NCBI GenBank assembly: GCA_037576195.1
Contig: CM075104.1
Location: 26,800,211 to 26,864,210 of the forward strand
Length of the DNA stretch: 64,000 bases
Direction of reading: 5' to 3'
From: Phytoseiulus persimilis
Lineage: Eukaryota; Arthropoda; Arachnida; Mesostigmata; Phytoseiidae
This document shows positions 34,320-46,945 of the stretch, one piece after another. How positions within the stretch are numbered: the stretch's first letter is position 1; every line of letters starts with the position of its first letter. The notes beneath the pieces are model-generated. The model saw only the letters and a list, made by a program, of their open reading frames with translations. It searched no databases and had not been told where the DNA came from. The translations under genes were made by a program, and so were the position numbers.

Positions 34320-36336
34320 TTACGGATTTTTTTTTAACCCGTTTCCATAATTCGGGTGCCGGAGAAGCACCATCGGTGGAAGTATGTGCAAATTGCCACT
34401 AAATTCAGGCACCTTCGCCCACAGTTCCCAATCCGTTTCATGAGCGGCAGGAGTCGACGCTTCTCCCCGAGGCTTTCTGATTTTCGAATATATCACTGCA
34501 AGTCCTACTGACGAGGCCTTGGGCTCATACAATCTGGCCGCACTTGAACTCATCCTGAGTGCTGACGAAGGTTCCAGGAATCTAGGTTGGTTTCGAATGC
34601 CAAGAATAGGATGATGAGACGCTGCCCCCCGAGCGGCGGGGAAACCGACAAATGCGGAAGGAGAGATCCGTGACAAACTTGGTCTTCATAGTGACAGCAC
34701 ACCGGTTATGATATTCGACACTGAGAAGGCGCTGAGAGGGCGAGAAAACGCCAGCCGCTTAATGCAATGGACATAGCTCAACGGATGCCGCATGTATCAG
34801 CGATACCATCGCCCCCCATCCAGGGTCCCCGCTTCTGTACTTTTCAAGGAGGAGATGATGAATGGATATTCATTCACCCATCCAGACTTCAAAAAGGAAT
34901 TCCAAAGGACCTTTTCAGGGTGTCACTTGGTTGATCGGGCTGAGTTCTGATCGAACGGAACTCATCCAGAGTACGGAAATTCAGAAACGTTGGATTTGAG
35001 AAATCAAGGAGATGTTTCGTAGAAGCGCACCAGCGGCGTCTCGCAAACCTCGGACACGAGAGGCCAGGAGTTCGCGAGTAGGTTTGGCATAATATTGAAT
35101 TCCGAATCGGGAGCGGTCTGACTCATTTACCGCAAGAGAATCCAGAAACGAGGAAACGCAGTCCCCAATGAATACACAAGGTGGAGGTTTCGCAGCTCTC
35201 GGGAATTGCGTTTGAGATAGAGGAATAAAGAGGTCGCTTGCATGCGATATTATGATTCCGCGGGGTCGCCGGAAATTTTCGGCGTACGTCGTGGTGCGTG
35301 GCTTCATCAGTGACAGGTTTCTCTTCGGAAGGCGCACGCGCAGCCTGAGCGCAGCCATGTTCGTTCCCTTCTGCGAGGAATAAGAGCGAGGGAGGGAGGG
35401 AAAAAAGAGGGAAGGTAGCAGCATAATCCAGACCAAACTAACTAACCTTCGACGACCTTCAGCATAAATATTTCACATTTGATCGGAAATATAGGTTCAA
35501 CACGAATCGAACATATCATCCAAGCTTCAATAATATGGTGTTCGGAATAAATGAGACTTTCATCTGAAAACCGAACATCGAAACATTCGCAAAATTATTG
35601 TTGGTTCGAACGAGCAAACCCCCATTGAACGCAAGCGCTCCTCGCTCACATGAAAGTGCTCATAAACGAATGAAGCCGCAAGGCGATCGTCGGGCATTTT
35701 CAGCTATCTTCGCACCTTCAAGCAATCTGCCTGAGATTTTCAGAGGAGTTCTTCCTTGGCTCGTCGCCTCGGCAAGGTTTGAATGATTACGCTGACAACT
35801 GTGATGGATTTTTTTTCCATGAAGCGCTCTGAGTATCCAAGTTTGTGTGTGTCCTCAAGCTGTGTCAGACATTATATGATGTTTGCAGTGCTTGCGGCGT
35901 TGCTCATAATAGTCGCCATTATGCTTGGGAACGCCCGGAAAGTGCGTTGCGGCGAACGCGAGATGAGCGATGGACAATCCTTCTACTTGATGGGATGTCG
36001 GAACATTCTCAGAGTATCCAGTATCTGAAGATTTCCAGATAGATCTCCGGCGACGTCTTGGTCGGGTCCGTTGAGCCTTCGTTGTTGTTGACCCTGTGAC
36101 AATTGCGTTCATGAGTCGGCTGAGCTGACGCAGCTTGGGGCTACTTCTTCCTTACAAGGGAAGCTTCTGAATCCTACTCCGATTCCAACCAGATAGATCG
36201 CGATCAGAATGGGCATGGAAAACGGCTAGTGAAACTTTCCCCAATGGGCCATCGCTTGCGAGCTAGAGCGCCCTCAAAACTTGAGATTCAACATGGGCTC
36301 CCATGGGCTCCTGTCGGATTCGTAGAAGCCATGCCA
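34320..36336 (-). pseudogene. M13-like peptidase copy, minus strand, broken
   Basis: Read on the minus strand in order, three pieces follow M13 layout. First, 36336-36113 is an anchor exon with ALARKRWPI and a hydrophobic ILIAIYLVGIGVGFRSFPC, interrupted by stops and one frame change. Second, 35215-34985 carries SQTQFPRAAKPPP, C, then SSFLDSLAVNESDRSRFG and PTRELLASRVRGL, like the Cys-rich start of the ectodomain (C.t..C..aA..i....PC.DF..yvCg.W....s..S.F). Third, 34430-34325 carries FSGNLHILPPMVLLRHPNYG, like N.i.LPp.iL..P.Y before the zinc site. Stops in the first piece and a missing HExxH mark it as a pseudogene, or as a gene whose exons I cannot fully resolve. Its anchor exon is an inverted copy of 37228-37421. 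Confidence 0.45.
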
Positions 36337-37440
36337 AGCTCTAAAAATCGTTGTGAAAGGCTCCTGGTACCGGGCCATGTCCTGAAAATCGCGCAACTCG
36401 ACGCTGGTTTCACCAAAGCTCTGCTTCCATTTTCATGAGCACGTTATCTGCTCCCTACGCGCGATCTGTTCTTTTCCTGCGACATTAGCTGAAGCTTTGG
36501 TGAGATCCCTGTTCGAAACTCGAAAAGTCGTCGAAGCAGTCATTGTGATGCCGGTCAGAGTCAATGCACTGGTGTCGCTGGTCCAGCAACAGCCGTTGTC
36601 CTTGCACATCGCCCCAAGTGCTCGGGAAGACGCCCGGGAGATCGAGAACAAACTAGCGGCTGATATCGTGTCAGCGGCGAAAAAGTTCGCGAACAAAGGT
36701 TCCGTAGACGTTGAGGAGGTCGAGGAACTGTACGAGTCGATCAGCCATGGCGAAGAGCTGGACATGGCAGGACCGCAAGGACTGTTCACGTTCAGGCAAA
36801 TCTGTCGGATACTGCTCTGCATCGACGCCAACCTAAACTGGGAGTTCAGATCAATATAGCACGATTTCCCACTTGTTCGGCAACCGACCAACATGTCGAG
36901 GTTCAGACTCCATGGAGAACGAATGGAAACTCGGAGGGATCGGTTGATCAAGATATGCGAACACTGCAAGAAGATGCAAGTTGACCGCTCATTCGCGCTC
37001 GGAGCATAAGGATGCGGGTCATTCAAAAAGCACGTGAGCTGAACATTGGCGACTTCACGGCTACTCACTCGCGGATCCCTGGATTTGAAAATGCGCACAG
37101 AATCTCGTCGCGGAAAATCGTCAATGAAACCAGAGCTCTGGTAGAACCACCGTCGCGTGGCGCGATTCTCAGGGCATATCCCGCAACCAGGAACCTCGCA
37201 TAACGATTTTCAGAGCTTGCTTTGCTATGGCTCCCACAAATCCGGGAGGCTCTCGTAGGAGCCCATGTTGGATTTCAAGTTCTTATGGCGCTCTAGCTCG
37301 CAAACGACGGCCCATTAGGAAAAAGTTTCATCAGCCGTTTCTCATGTCTCTGGTAGGCCTACTGATCGCGAGCTATCTGGTTGGGATCGGAGTTGTACAA
37401 TTCAGAACCTTCCCTTGTTAGTGATTCTCCGCCCCTGTCA
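36140..37440. repeat. Inverted repeat carrying two head-to-head anchor exons
   Basis: About 200 bp at 36140-36336 reappears inverted at 37228-37440. Paired landmarks include gcgagctagagcgcc at 36258-36272, an exact complement of 37287-37301. Others are caacatgggctcc and ccaaccagatag.tcgcgatcag in both arms, and acaagggaagcttctgaat against its partner acaagggaaggttctgaat. Identity looks like 75-85%. The central 0.9 kb is unique. Because the arms encode the same membrane-anchor exon, this is better explained by inverted gene duplication than by transposon termini. Confidence 0.8.
36497..36859 (+). CDS. Open frame resembling an M13-peptidase lobe segment
   Basis: At least 120 codons are open (the frame continues upstream without an ATG), with coding-like composition. 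It includes VRVNALVSLVQQQPLSLHIA, then REIENKLAADIVSAAKKFA and EVEELYESISHGEELDMAGP. The order of a beta-like stretch, QxPLSL, E..LA, then (e.lY..is..EL....P) is that of the M13 helical lobe between the ED.. segment and the catalytic domain. It sits between two head-to-head anchor exons, so it would belong to a separate preceding copy rather than either neighbour. The start at 36497 is not ATG, so it should be read as an internal exon. A long antisense frame (36433-37098) covers the same bases but looks compositionally worse. Confidence 0.4.
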   Translation: MVRSLFETRKVVEAVIVMPVRVNALVSLVQQQPLSLHIAPSAREDAREIENKLAADIVSAAKKFANKGSVDVEEVEELYESISHGEELDMAGPQGLFTFRQICRILLCIDANLNWEFRSI

Positions 37441-37956
37441 TCAAACTCATACCACACGCGCCTAACGCTCCTGCAACAGAGCTCTTCGATCGCCAACGAA
37501 GTTCAGAAACCACGAATCTCGAGAACCGCATATGAGGGTCTGCGGGTACGACCTGGGATCTGTCTCTCGAAATATTTGAAGCGCTGTCGAGTGCCATGTT
37601 CTACAAACATCGTCATCCCTGAGGGGGCACAGTGGAGGAGGAGAGCGGCCTCAGGATGAAAGAACTCGTCTATTCATGAATGTACTTTTTCCACGAGTCA
37701 GCGAACGGAGACAAACGATGGATCAGATCGCAGATCGGGCCACTTGACCTCATACTCACTCGTTCCGGAAGCACGGAGATGTCCCCAATACTGGCTCACG
37801 ACTGAAGAGATCTATGAGAGTCGAAAGGTTGCGGCTTATATTCAGGAGACGTTTCCGACCTCGAGCAGCCTCGAGGATGTTGAGTTATTCCTGCAGATTC
37901 CATTGCTTCCATCTCGTGGGTCACGGAGATTTGTCTGGCACGTTTTCTTGATATAG
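37227..37956 (+). pseudogene. M13-like peptidase N-terminal exons (anchor and Cys-region)
   Basis: Exon-like piece one (37227-37421) starts MAPTNPGG and has a basic stretch (ARKRRPIRKKF). It then has a hydrophobic segment (SLVGLLIASYLVGIGVV), the layout of a type II membrane protein with a short cytosolic tail. Piece two (about 37798-37900) reads LTTEEIYESRKVAAYIQETF, then PTSSSLEDVELF. It resembles the conserved start of the M13 ectodomain (C.TeeC...a.yI...in.s..PCeDFy.F), but the expected cysteines are replaced. Loss of those cysteines and the missing downstream exons suggest decay. Its partner on the minus strand lies at 34320-36336. Confidence 0.45.
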
Positions 37957-37959
37957 TCT

Positions 37960-38619
37960 GTCTATGAGACGGTATTTCGATGGCGAATCCGCGACGCGCC
38001 ATTCACGCGGATTCATGACTCAACGCAACCCTCCGCAGCAAGAATGAGGCGGGAACAATTACTGCAAGTTTGTTAAACGACGAATTTTCCTTGAGATTGA
38101 AAGATCAAATGCCGTCGAAACCTCCGGATAATATCCCCGAGGCGCTGATCTGGACCTGCGGATCGTCATTGCTGAAAGGCACACCCGAATAACTTATCGG
38201 CAAAGCTCTCACTCAAAAATCACGCGCGCTCACGGCTCGATGTTCCAAAGTCTGTTTCGAGTTCTTCGAATTCATGGATCTTGAGTTCATCGGACGCGGA
38301 GCATTCACCGGCTAAATGACGAGTTCGCGTGGATACACATCGGCGCTGTACGAAGCGTGAAGCACGAACCGGATCGGAAGGTTCAATCACTCCGGCTCGT
38401 ATCCCTACTTCGGAGAGTGTTCCCATTCTCGTCAGGCCTACCACAGAGGTCGAAGAAAGCCAACGGAGGTTGATGAATGAAGTTGATCGAGGCGTTTTCT
38501 ATGCATGAGTCTGCAGACCTCCGGCTCAATCCATGGTCAGGGTGTGATGAGGGCCACACAGAATTCCAGAACTCTCGGCGGTAAAATCGAATCTCTGCTG
38601 AGTTCTCTGGGTAAAAGCT
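37960..38619. other. No recognised gene
   Basis: Short frames only. If the peptidase copy at 37227 were intact its next exons should be here, and none was recognised. Confidence 0.35.
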
Positions 38620-38742
38620 CATGAGTAGAGCCTGGGAGTTTGGGTGATTCTTCAAAATTATCCCCTCGTCGCAATGGATCGAGGCTGGGCGCTTGATCGG
38701 ATAATTTCGAAAATTCACCCAAACTTCCAGGCTCTACTCATG
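38620..38742 (+). repeat. Long near-perfect hairpin (44-bp arms, 35-nt loop)
   Basis: Arm 38620-38663 pairs with 38699-38742. Forty of 44 positions are complementary with no gap (mismatches counted by eye). The loop of 35 nt can add a further short pairing (cctcg/cgagg). Weaker inverted similarity continues outside (ttctct...aaaagctcatgag against ctcatgaatgagactcaaaacaagagaa). The structure could be a small foldback element or a hairpin RNA precursor. The stem is longer than a typical animal pre-miRNA. Confidence 0.85.
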
Positions 38743-39124
38743 AATGAGACTCAAAACAAGAGAATTGGTACTTCATCCCTCCTCGCTAGAGCTGCGTGGA
38801 AATCACATCTCATAGCTGCGAACGGCTCGAGGACCGTGATCGAAACGCGCGGCATTGTTTATGATCGGGCATACCTGTCCGAGAATCAACCTTCTCTTCG
38901 TCGCGAATTTTGTCCACTGGCTCCAAGCACTCATTTTGTTCTGCAGTCCTCATGTGAGCAGTACTCCGAGCTGAATCCACTGCTCGCACGCGGAAACCTA
39001 CCGGGCCGGTGATATCTCTTATGCGTCTTTTCGTTCGTGAACACGGACACGAAAGAGCGCTTTCGCCTTTCCAATGAGTTCCTAACGAGCGTCCGAGTCC
39101 AACGCGAGCCACCTGGCGAAGGAA

Positions 39125-39150
39125 GCATGGTTGGCAAGCATGGTTGGCAA
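39125..39150 (+). repeat. 13-bp direct repeat, two copies
   Basis: Two adjacent identical units, gcatggttggcaa, at 39125-39137 and 39138-39150, followed by gca. Confidence 0.85.
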
Positions 39151-42100
39151 GCAAAAATGCTTGAGTCCGCATCTGACTGATCGACGACCATGACCACATC
39201 CGAAAATCATGACGCTTCCGAACTCATGAGATTTTCTCCTGGGCTTCCTACTGCTCTTATGAGCAGATCAAAAGTAGACAATGCTCCTACTGAAGCGCTC
39301 GAGACCGCTCCGCATCACGTCGGCTCACTAATGCGACAGTGTCGTCGTTCCCTTTCATTGACCATTCCGAGCTGTCGGGCTCGAGTCCTTGGAAGAGTTT
39401 TCAAGGCCAGGCATCTCAGGACTTCTATGGTGTTCTGACGCTCCCCTACCGCCGACGAGAAGAGACTCGTTGACGATGAGATGACGCTCTGTTGAGAAAA
39501 TGGAAGCGAAGTTCCCGCCAGACGAACCGACTCGTTTCGAAAGAAGCAGAATCACCGAAAAACTGGCCGAGTCTCGGCGTCCGCTGCCAACCTTCCGACC
39601 AGCTTGCCTGTTGTCCGGACCTCGGTCATAATTAGCTTTGAGATGCATTCCTTCTTCTGACTGAGCTCTGCAGCTTTGATGTCTTCTCTGTCGACGATCT
39701 GCCAGTGGCGGTTTCCTCCTCGGAGCCGTGCTGACGATCCTTCACTCCGTATTTTGTAATTTCATAATGAAGATGAAGTCAGGTGGAGGCATTCAAATTG
39801 CTCATAATGGTAACAACAACACTCCGACTTTCTTTCGTGAGAGAGAGAGCTTAAAAGAAACAGAAGAGGAAGAGAAACAAGATGAATCGGCCGTTCAGTC
39901 CGACGACAGACGGTAGTGAGAATTTTCGATGTATTGCTCTTGGGCAATGGGAAGAGCGTCTCTCAAAGCCCGCGAACGAACATTACTCAGCAGTTGTAGA
40001 TTTCTGCGATTGGGTATCATTCGTATTCTGTCTATTCTTCATGGACAGTGAGCTGCATGGCCTTCGATCGATTGAGTCCGAATCCATGCTCCCGAGAACA
40101 AGGACCAGAGAGAAGACTGTTGCGAGACTGTTGGAATCATTGCTCGCGAAGGGGGCTTGACCGAGTTTTCGCGGAGAGTTTTCTATACCGGATTCAGCGT
40201 CGCCATTCTCTCGTAGCGGAGGCCGATATTCGGCATCACTCGGATGGAAACTAATTCTGACAAAAAAAATAACCATGAGAACCTGACATGGATGCTTCTG
40301 ATCTCATTTGGCTGTGGGCAAGTGGAATAGCGAACGAGCGAACTCTACCTTGATGGCTGGTCATTTGGCGAGAATCTGTCCGTTCGGCGGTCGGTCGGTG
40401 AGTCCCCGTCGCATCCAAGTTGGCTCCCTCCATTCGTCTGCCCATCCATCCATCCAACCATCTATGCGTTTGTGCGACCGGGCACACGTCCGTCTTCGCG
40501 TCCAGCTTTCCGTTCGTTCATGCGAAAAGGCGTTCCTCTCAACGCACCCCGGAGCACCTGAGGCGTCTCAGGAATGACGGCGACGGCGAATACTAAGCAA
40601 TGCGACGGCGGTGGCACCGACGACGACGACAACCACTGAAGAGCGGCAGGAGCGAAAGCAGAACCGGGACCGGCATCATCGGCACCAACAGAAGAACACG
40701 AAGATGATGACCATGCGTCTCGGCAAAAAGGTGGAGCTACGAGGCGGATGGAAGTGCAGAATATCTCTTCATTTTTTTTGTAGCTAGCCAATGATTTATT
40801 CCATTTTCCGTCCGTTGTCCATTGCTCGTTCGCAGGTCCATCCGATCATACCCTCTTGGGCTTTGCCGTTTCGGAGCCTTTGCCGCTCGGAAACGGTGCG
40901 ACTTGAGGAGCCCGTGAAGAGCGCTTCTAACTGGAAGCATAGACCGAACATGTGCTTTGGAATATTTCATGAGGCCCAGTCGTGTATCCGTCAAGCTTCC
41001 TTGACATGAACGATGTCCAGTGGGTTTGGGGTCGTCGCATCGTTTTCTGGATGACTTGGTCCACGTTTCCTCAATCACAGTCGGAGATCCAACCAAAGAG
41101 TCCGAACTGGCAGACACGCTCATGGGAGAGTTGGGGTTTCTCCACTGAGCGACTCCATAAACGAAGGATGTTTGCTCCAGGCTCGAGAAACCCTCTTCGA
41201 CCGTGTCTGAATTGGCGGAGCAACAGCTGAGACTATGTTGAGCCGTGGGTGTAACAAGGACGGCTTCAGTTGGCGAATATTTTCTCCCCGACTGTCCAAT
41301 CGAAGACAGCCTCGTCGACCTCGAACGCTCCGGTCGGGAGAACATGGCGGGCCTGAAACGGGAAGCATGGATCCTGAGATGGAGGTCCGCCTGGAAGATG
41401 TGTATTTCAAACCTGATCTCGGGCCTGAAATGATCGGAAGAGCCAGAAGGTAGAGTCTCACTCCCAAGTCCTACTTGGTGGTCTTGGCACCACCGCTGTC
41501 TGCCTTTCTTCGGGACCTTGAGCTTTATACTGCGGGCTCCACAAATACTCAGTGAAACCCACACTGCATGTCTAAATATAGCGTGAACAGTTATTCATCA
41601 ATCATTTCAAGAGATAGGGCTCCTGAGCAGTGGCCTGCTCGGGGAATCGGTGAAGATCTGTAAACGACGCAGAGGAAATTTTCGCTTTTGCTGCTCAGCA
41701 TTTCAAACCTTTGCTCACTTGACTCAATCTAGGTATGAGAATCGAAAACGATCGCAAGCCCCCGAGAGGCAGGTCACTCGTGGGAGACGCGGCAGCTTCG
41801 CATAAGGCTGGAACAGAGTGTGGAAAGGAAGAGCCCTGAAGGCGCTGCTCGGAACTGCGGTTGGTGGCCAGACTGCGAGTATGTTACTGCGATTATAATC
41901 AAACCAATCTTTCGACTTCATAGCGAGTCTTGCCGGTGACTGATTCCGGAGGCCTGAGAAAACCGAGACATCCTCCCGGGAGAATAACTATCTCCATGGA
42001 AACTATTTCAGAAGTTTCAGCGCAAGCGGAAGGGACCGAACGCTGAACGCTCCGACCTTGCGTCGACTGATCTGGATGTCTGGTCGGCGGCTGCGCTAGC

Positions 42101-43480
42101 CGTTACTAGATGTAGAAACTTGATTCCCCGAAAACTGACGGGTCAACTCCGGAATGTCGAACACCAGTAAGCTTCAAAACCCATCGATGGCGTAGAGGTT
42201 CCAGAAAAATAGAAGCTACTTAAGAGTAGTAGTCGTGATGCTCGCTGATAACACTGGTCAGGAGCTACCTGAATGCTGGATCATCAGTTATTGCTGACTT
42301 ATGTTTCGGAGTCAAGATTCATCGATTCATTGATAACTCGACGGGCAAGAGCACCTAGTGGTCCACGCGGTCATGTCGACGCGCGTGTAGATCGCAGGTG
42401 TTATTCCCGACACGCCGGAGCTATCCTGAGCATGCTCAAAAGTTTTTGGTTTTTTATTATCTCTCCGGATCAACGGTGGCCGTCGGTGGCGACTCCTTCA
42501 GATGTCTGACTCCCGGCTCGAGCACCGCTCGGCTCTCACATACTTTTGTCACCAAGTTCTAAAAAGTTTTCCGACTCAAATCGAGGAATACTCCAAACAA
42601 GAATCGCCGATCGACATCAGCGTAATTATCACCATATGCTCAACAATTATACTGGGTCTCACAGGTCTCTCATTCAAAAGTCTGCCAAGGCCTTTCCTCA
42701 ATTAAATCTCAAGAAAAAAAACGAGGCAGGAGAGTAGACGCCAAGATCCGTTGAGGAAGTCTCCGAGCGGTAGTTCGATGAATGCTACTCCTCTGTCTGG
42801 AAGTCGTCTGCATGAGTAGTACTCAATCCATCGTGTATAACGGAGCGTCGTGGATGAGCAATCAGTGAGCGGCGAGTGAGCACCAGCCCTTCCTGACCGT
42901 GAAGTTGTGGACGACTCCGGAAGCGTCCAGGTTCCCGGATTCAGGGCGCAGATGTGTGCGCTGCCGCCGTCCGATTCGGCTCGGGCGAAAACCCTCATTG
43001 CATTCCGTCCGAGTGAATGCCTAACTCCAGGCCCGGAGCTCATGGAACCCGGGACTTGGGTCGAGTTGTAGTGCCCTTATATGAATCTTGTCAGATAAAT
43101 GAGCCTGTTTGTTGCGTACTCTGCGAACTCCCATTCTGGATAACATAGAGCTCGAATCGGAGGAGGCCCGAGCAAGTTTTGGCCAAAGCAGTGAGTGAGC
43201 GAATGATGGAGAGACAGAGCGAGAGTGAATGATGTATGCCACGAAAAGATGGAGCTCCTTCCATCACTGGCCGATGGGCACAAATCACGCGACGTGAAAC
43301 AAAACAGGTGGTGCCGGTCTCGACGACGAGAACAACGGCGGCGGCAACAACGACAACTAACTGAAGGGTTCGGGGGAGAACGGGATGGGAGAAATATAGG
43401 AATAACAACAGAAAAGAGGAGAACATCAGAGACGAGAGCGACGCCCCCCTGCTCCTCCTCCTCGGCCTATGTGTCCTCCC
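39151..43480. other. No supported gene
   Basis: The largest open frame is 275 codons on the minus strand (40737-41564). It has a basic, Ser/Arg-rich composition and no recognised domain, and frames on the other strand overlap it, so I do not call it. Short CGA/GAC triplet runs occur near 40616-40632 and tetranucleotide runs near 40440-40460 (catccatccatcc). Confidence 0.35.
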
Positions 43481-43545
43481 TATATGTGAGTGTATGTGTA
43501 TTTATTTATGTGTATACATTCGTAAGTGTATGTGATTTGTGCGCT
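43481..43545 (+). repeat. TGTA-rich microsatellite-like tract
   Basis: An imperfect (TATG/TGTA)n tract with tttatttatgtg in the middle, a local AT-rich island in GC-richer surroundings. Confidence 0.6.
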
Positions 43546-46500
43546 CCGTTCATCGTTCATCAGTGTTTGTGTGCTCGCTAGCGTGATTCCCACGCGTTGC
43601 CTGTCGGACAGCCACTCATTCCGTTTCGTTTCTCTGTTTGCTGGCTGGCTGCTTGGTTCGTCGATCGCTGCGCGAGTCGCTGTTTGCTTGTCTGTGCATC
43701 CGACAGTCGGCGAGCTGAGAGGACGAACGAGAACATAGCGAACTAGCATGCAATAATTGAGGAAACAGAGTCTTTACCGGTCCGTTCGCAGAATCGCCCG
43801 AGCCCAACCTTCTCTTCCAATATCCGCGCTTGGCTCCACGTTTTTCCACACATTCGTGCACGTGGCGCTCTGCTCTTCCGGATGGGAGCTATGTTTTCAC
43901 GAGGAAAAATTGTGCATCTCATTCCAAACTTCCTCGCGTCCTCTGGTCCAACCTTGAGCGAGACAAGCCCACGTCCAACGGCCCACAGTGGGATACCGGT
44001 AATTTTCCTACGTATTTTCTGGGCTTCCTGCGGGAGGACTCGATACTCTCAGCGCCTTGGCTGAGCGACGTCAACCTTCCCTGAATTGGACCAATCAGTT
44101 TCTCGACCTTCATTCGGCCATAATCAGGTTTTCATCTTATTGGCTGTCCCGCATCGTCCCTATGAGCGACGGCGACCCCCGAGAAATCATAATTCATATT
44201 TCGCCAGAAGACAACCCCCAAATATGAGCCCGCCTGCACGCGCGCCGCGCCGACACATCTCGCCTTTCGACCGGTTTTCGAATATGGGTGTGATTACCTA
44301 CGCGGATAAATTCAGCGAGGGCAATTCTGTTGTTTGAACTATGAATTTCGCTCAATCGGAAAAGAAGCGGCATTTGCAAAATAATAATTCGTGAGAGGCA
44401 ATGGTAGTGAGACGAGAAATTATGAGAAGAACCATCCTTTCCGAAACCAATGGCGCCAACCCCAACAAAATGAGAGGTCTGCGCTCTCCCGCCGCTCACT
44501 CGCTCCGCGAAAGCTCATCAATCATCTTCGTGTTTCAAAGTTGATCCGTAGGGGGCGCTGCCTGTCGCTCTGAAACGTTCAGCCAATGGGACTCGGCGTG
44601 CATTCAAATCGAATTTCACCAACGGTAATCAAAAGGATTTGAATTTCGAAGTCGGCCAAAGAGTTGCCGCCGAGGCGGAGTTTTGTGGCATTGCGTCCCG
44701 AATGGAACTCACGTCCGTCTTAAACAAAATGAGCAACTTTCGGAAAAAATTAGGGTCGCCGAGAAAAACTTGGATTCTAGCTGCGAGGTCGCGTTGTGTT
44801 GGTTCGCTCTTTAGTTCGATCAGTGCACATGTGTTGTCGCTTTTCCGTTAGTGTTTGTTGTATCGTTGCTGAGTGTCGTATTTCCCTGGTCCACGTGAGT
44901 GATGCTGACATATTTACGTTCATTCATTTAGCGACCGAGGAGCTCGCGCCCCCAATCGCTCTCGTCAAACTCAACTTTTTTGACTGCGTTTCCCTAAAGT
45001 TCTTGAACGCGTTCTCGCAAGGTCCTTGTATGAGTGCATTACGTGATTGATAGTTATCACCGGCAGGCTCCGAATATCGCAAAGTTCAAGGTCACGCGCC
45101 ACCGGAACGATCTCAGCTACCTCGATCGATGAATCCCACAGTGCTCGGCGTAGAATATTTTTCGTGCGTTGAGCGAAATCCTGGACATACAGGACCGCGT
45201 GATGGCTTGCCGTTTCCTAGATTTCAAACTGAGCTCGCTAATTAATTTCAAACGGTGCCAGCGGCCCAGGGGAACGGCAGGGTATGACCACGGCTGAATC
45301 ATTCTAGTCGAGTACAATGCAGCGAGCCGGCTCCCCCAGCCAGTCTTCTTTGCCGTCGCCGAGGCAGGCGGCGGTGTTAACTCCGTTCTCTTCTTCGCAG
45401 ACTCTCTGCGTCTCTTGTTCGAGGCAGACTTCCGTTTCCGGCGGGGTGAGGCGGCAATGCCACAACAACCGATGGCGCTAACCCCCGATGCCTCCCTCAT
45501 GCTTACAGCTAGTTCTCAAAGGTTCCTCGAGTCGTTCTGTCGTCGGTGATGCTGTCTGGACTACTCGACACTCCTCTTCGACTGGGCCAGGCGACCTCCG
45601 AAATTCTTCGTGTCAAGCCTGCAATGATGTCCACTCTTGGGTGTTCCTTTTCGTCCCACCTCGAATCGCTCCCCTTGGGTCTGCTAGGCTGTGTTCCTTA
45701 TTTTCCCGGAAAGGCGGAAGTCATACAGGATGTGGGTCTGGCTTCGCGAGCGAGGCTACCGCCGCCATCGTTTGAGTCGCCGGCTAGTGCGACAGTCAGC
45801 CACCCATCGCAAACCGGGAGGATGTTGGGGGAATAACTTTTGGCAGCGCTAACAGGCAAAGAAAGGAAGAGGCCAAAAGGATACAATGACGGGGAGTGAC
45901 GTTGAGGAAGGCGATGAAGAGAACCACCATCAGGACGAGGAGACAAAATTTCGAGCAAGCGTCGAACGGCGGCGTCTCAAGTCGACTGATTGAGAATGGA
46001 GGGAACAAGCTCACGAATGAAAGAACTTCGGACGTCGCTGCCCGCCTCCCCTTGTTGCCCGCCTGGTCGCCGTTCCGTCCGTCCGATTGACCGAACGCCC
46101 GCCCGCCCGCCCTCCGACTGTTCGTTCGACGATGGCAAGACGGTCGCTCAGACAGGCGAAGGGATTTAGTTTCGGGAGAATGAAGCCTGCAGTGGGGAGT
46201 CGGGAAGAGGCAGTTGAAGACGCGCGGGGTAGGAGACGATGTTGAGTGGGAAAAAAACGAACGAGCCTTTCTCGACTTTGTCCGTGGCTGCGCGTTTTCC
46301 CTGTTTTTAGACAACAAGATTGGCTCGATTCGAGTCGCGGCTTCCCCCTCTCCGCGAGATGTGAATGGCCTCTTTTTCTCCTTGTCGAGTTACGCGACAT
46401 CCCCGGAAACAACAGGATCTTGTCGTTGAGCTGTAGAAAGAGAGAAACCCGCGGAGGCAAGAACATGCTACATCGTAGTCTGGGATAGAGCCGCTCACTT

Positions 46501-46900
46501 CAGTTCCTGCAGATGAAGTTCGCCGCGGTTTGGAAGCTCTGAGAAATTCATGCCTCCGACCTCGTATCCGGATTCAATCCCAGGCCGAATGAGGACTGTT
46601 CAATCTCGTCGCAGCGGCAGCACGTTGTCAACTTCTGCGGTTTTCACCTTACCCGATCACAGCGCAGTGCTCACGTGGAGCTGATGATGGCACTCCGAAA
46701 TAATTTTAGGCGCTGAGGTTGTCTTTTGGGAGAGCGGCCTCAGCTGGAGGAAGGCTGCGAACGAGGCGAATAGCAACTTCACGTCATCGGCGAGCCGCAC
46801 AGGCAATTCATCTCTGTCAAACGCCTCTGGAGGTCCTCCGGATGCCCGCTGCGCTGGTCACTGGATGGCTCTGAACCTCCTCGTTCTTCTAGAAGAAAGT
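43546..46900. other. No supported gene
   Basis: Frames up to 173 codons (45796-46317 -) are all low-complexity or overlapping. The gccgcccgcccgccctccg type of run near 46100 again shows the short-repeat texture of this half of the window. Confidence 0.35.
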
Positions 46901-46945
46901 ACACGAGAACGAATGAAAAAAGTGGCGAATTACTACTATCGTCGT

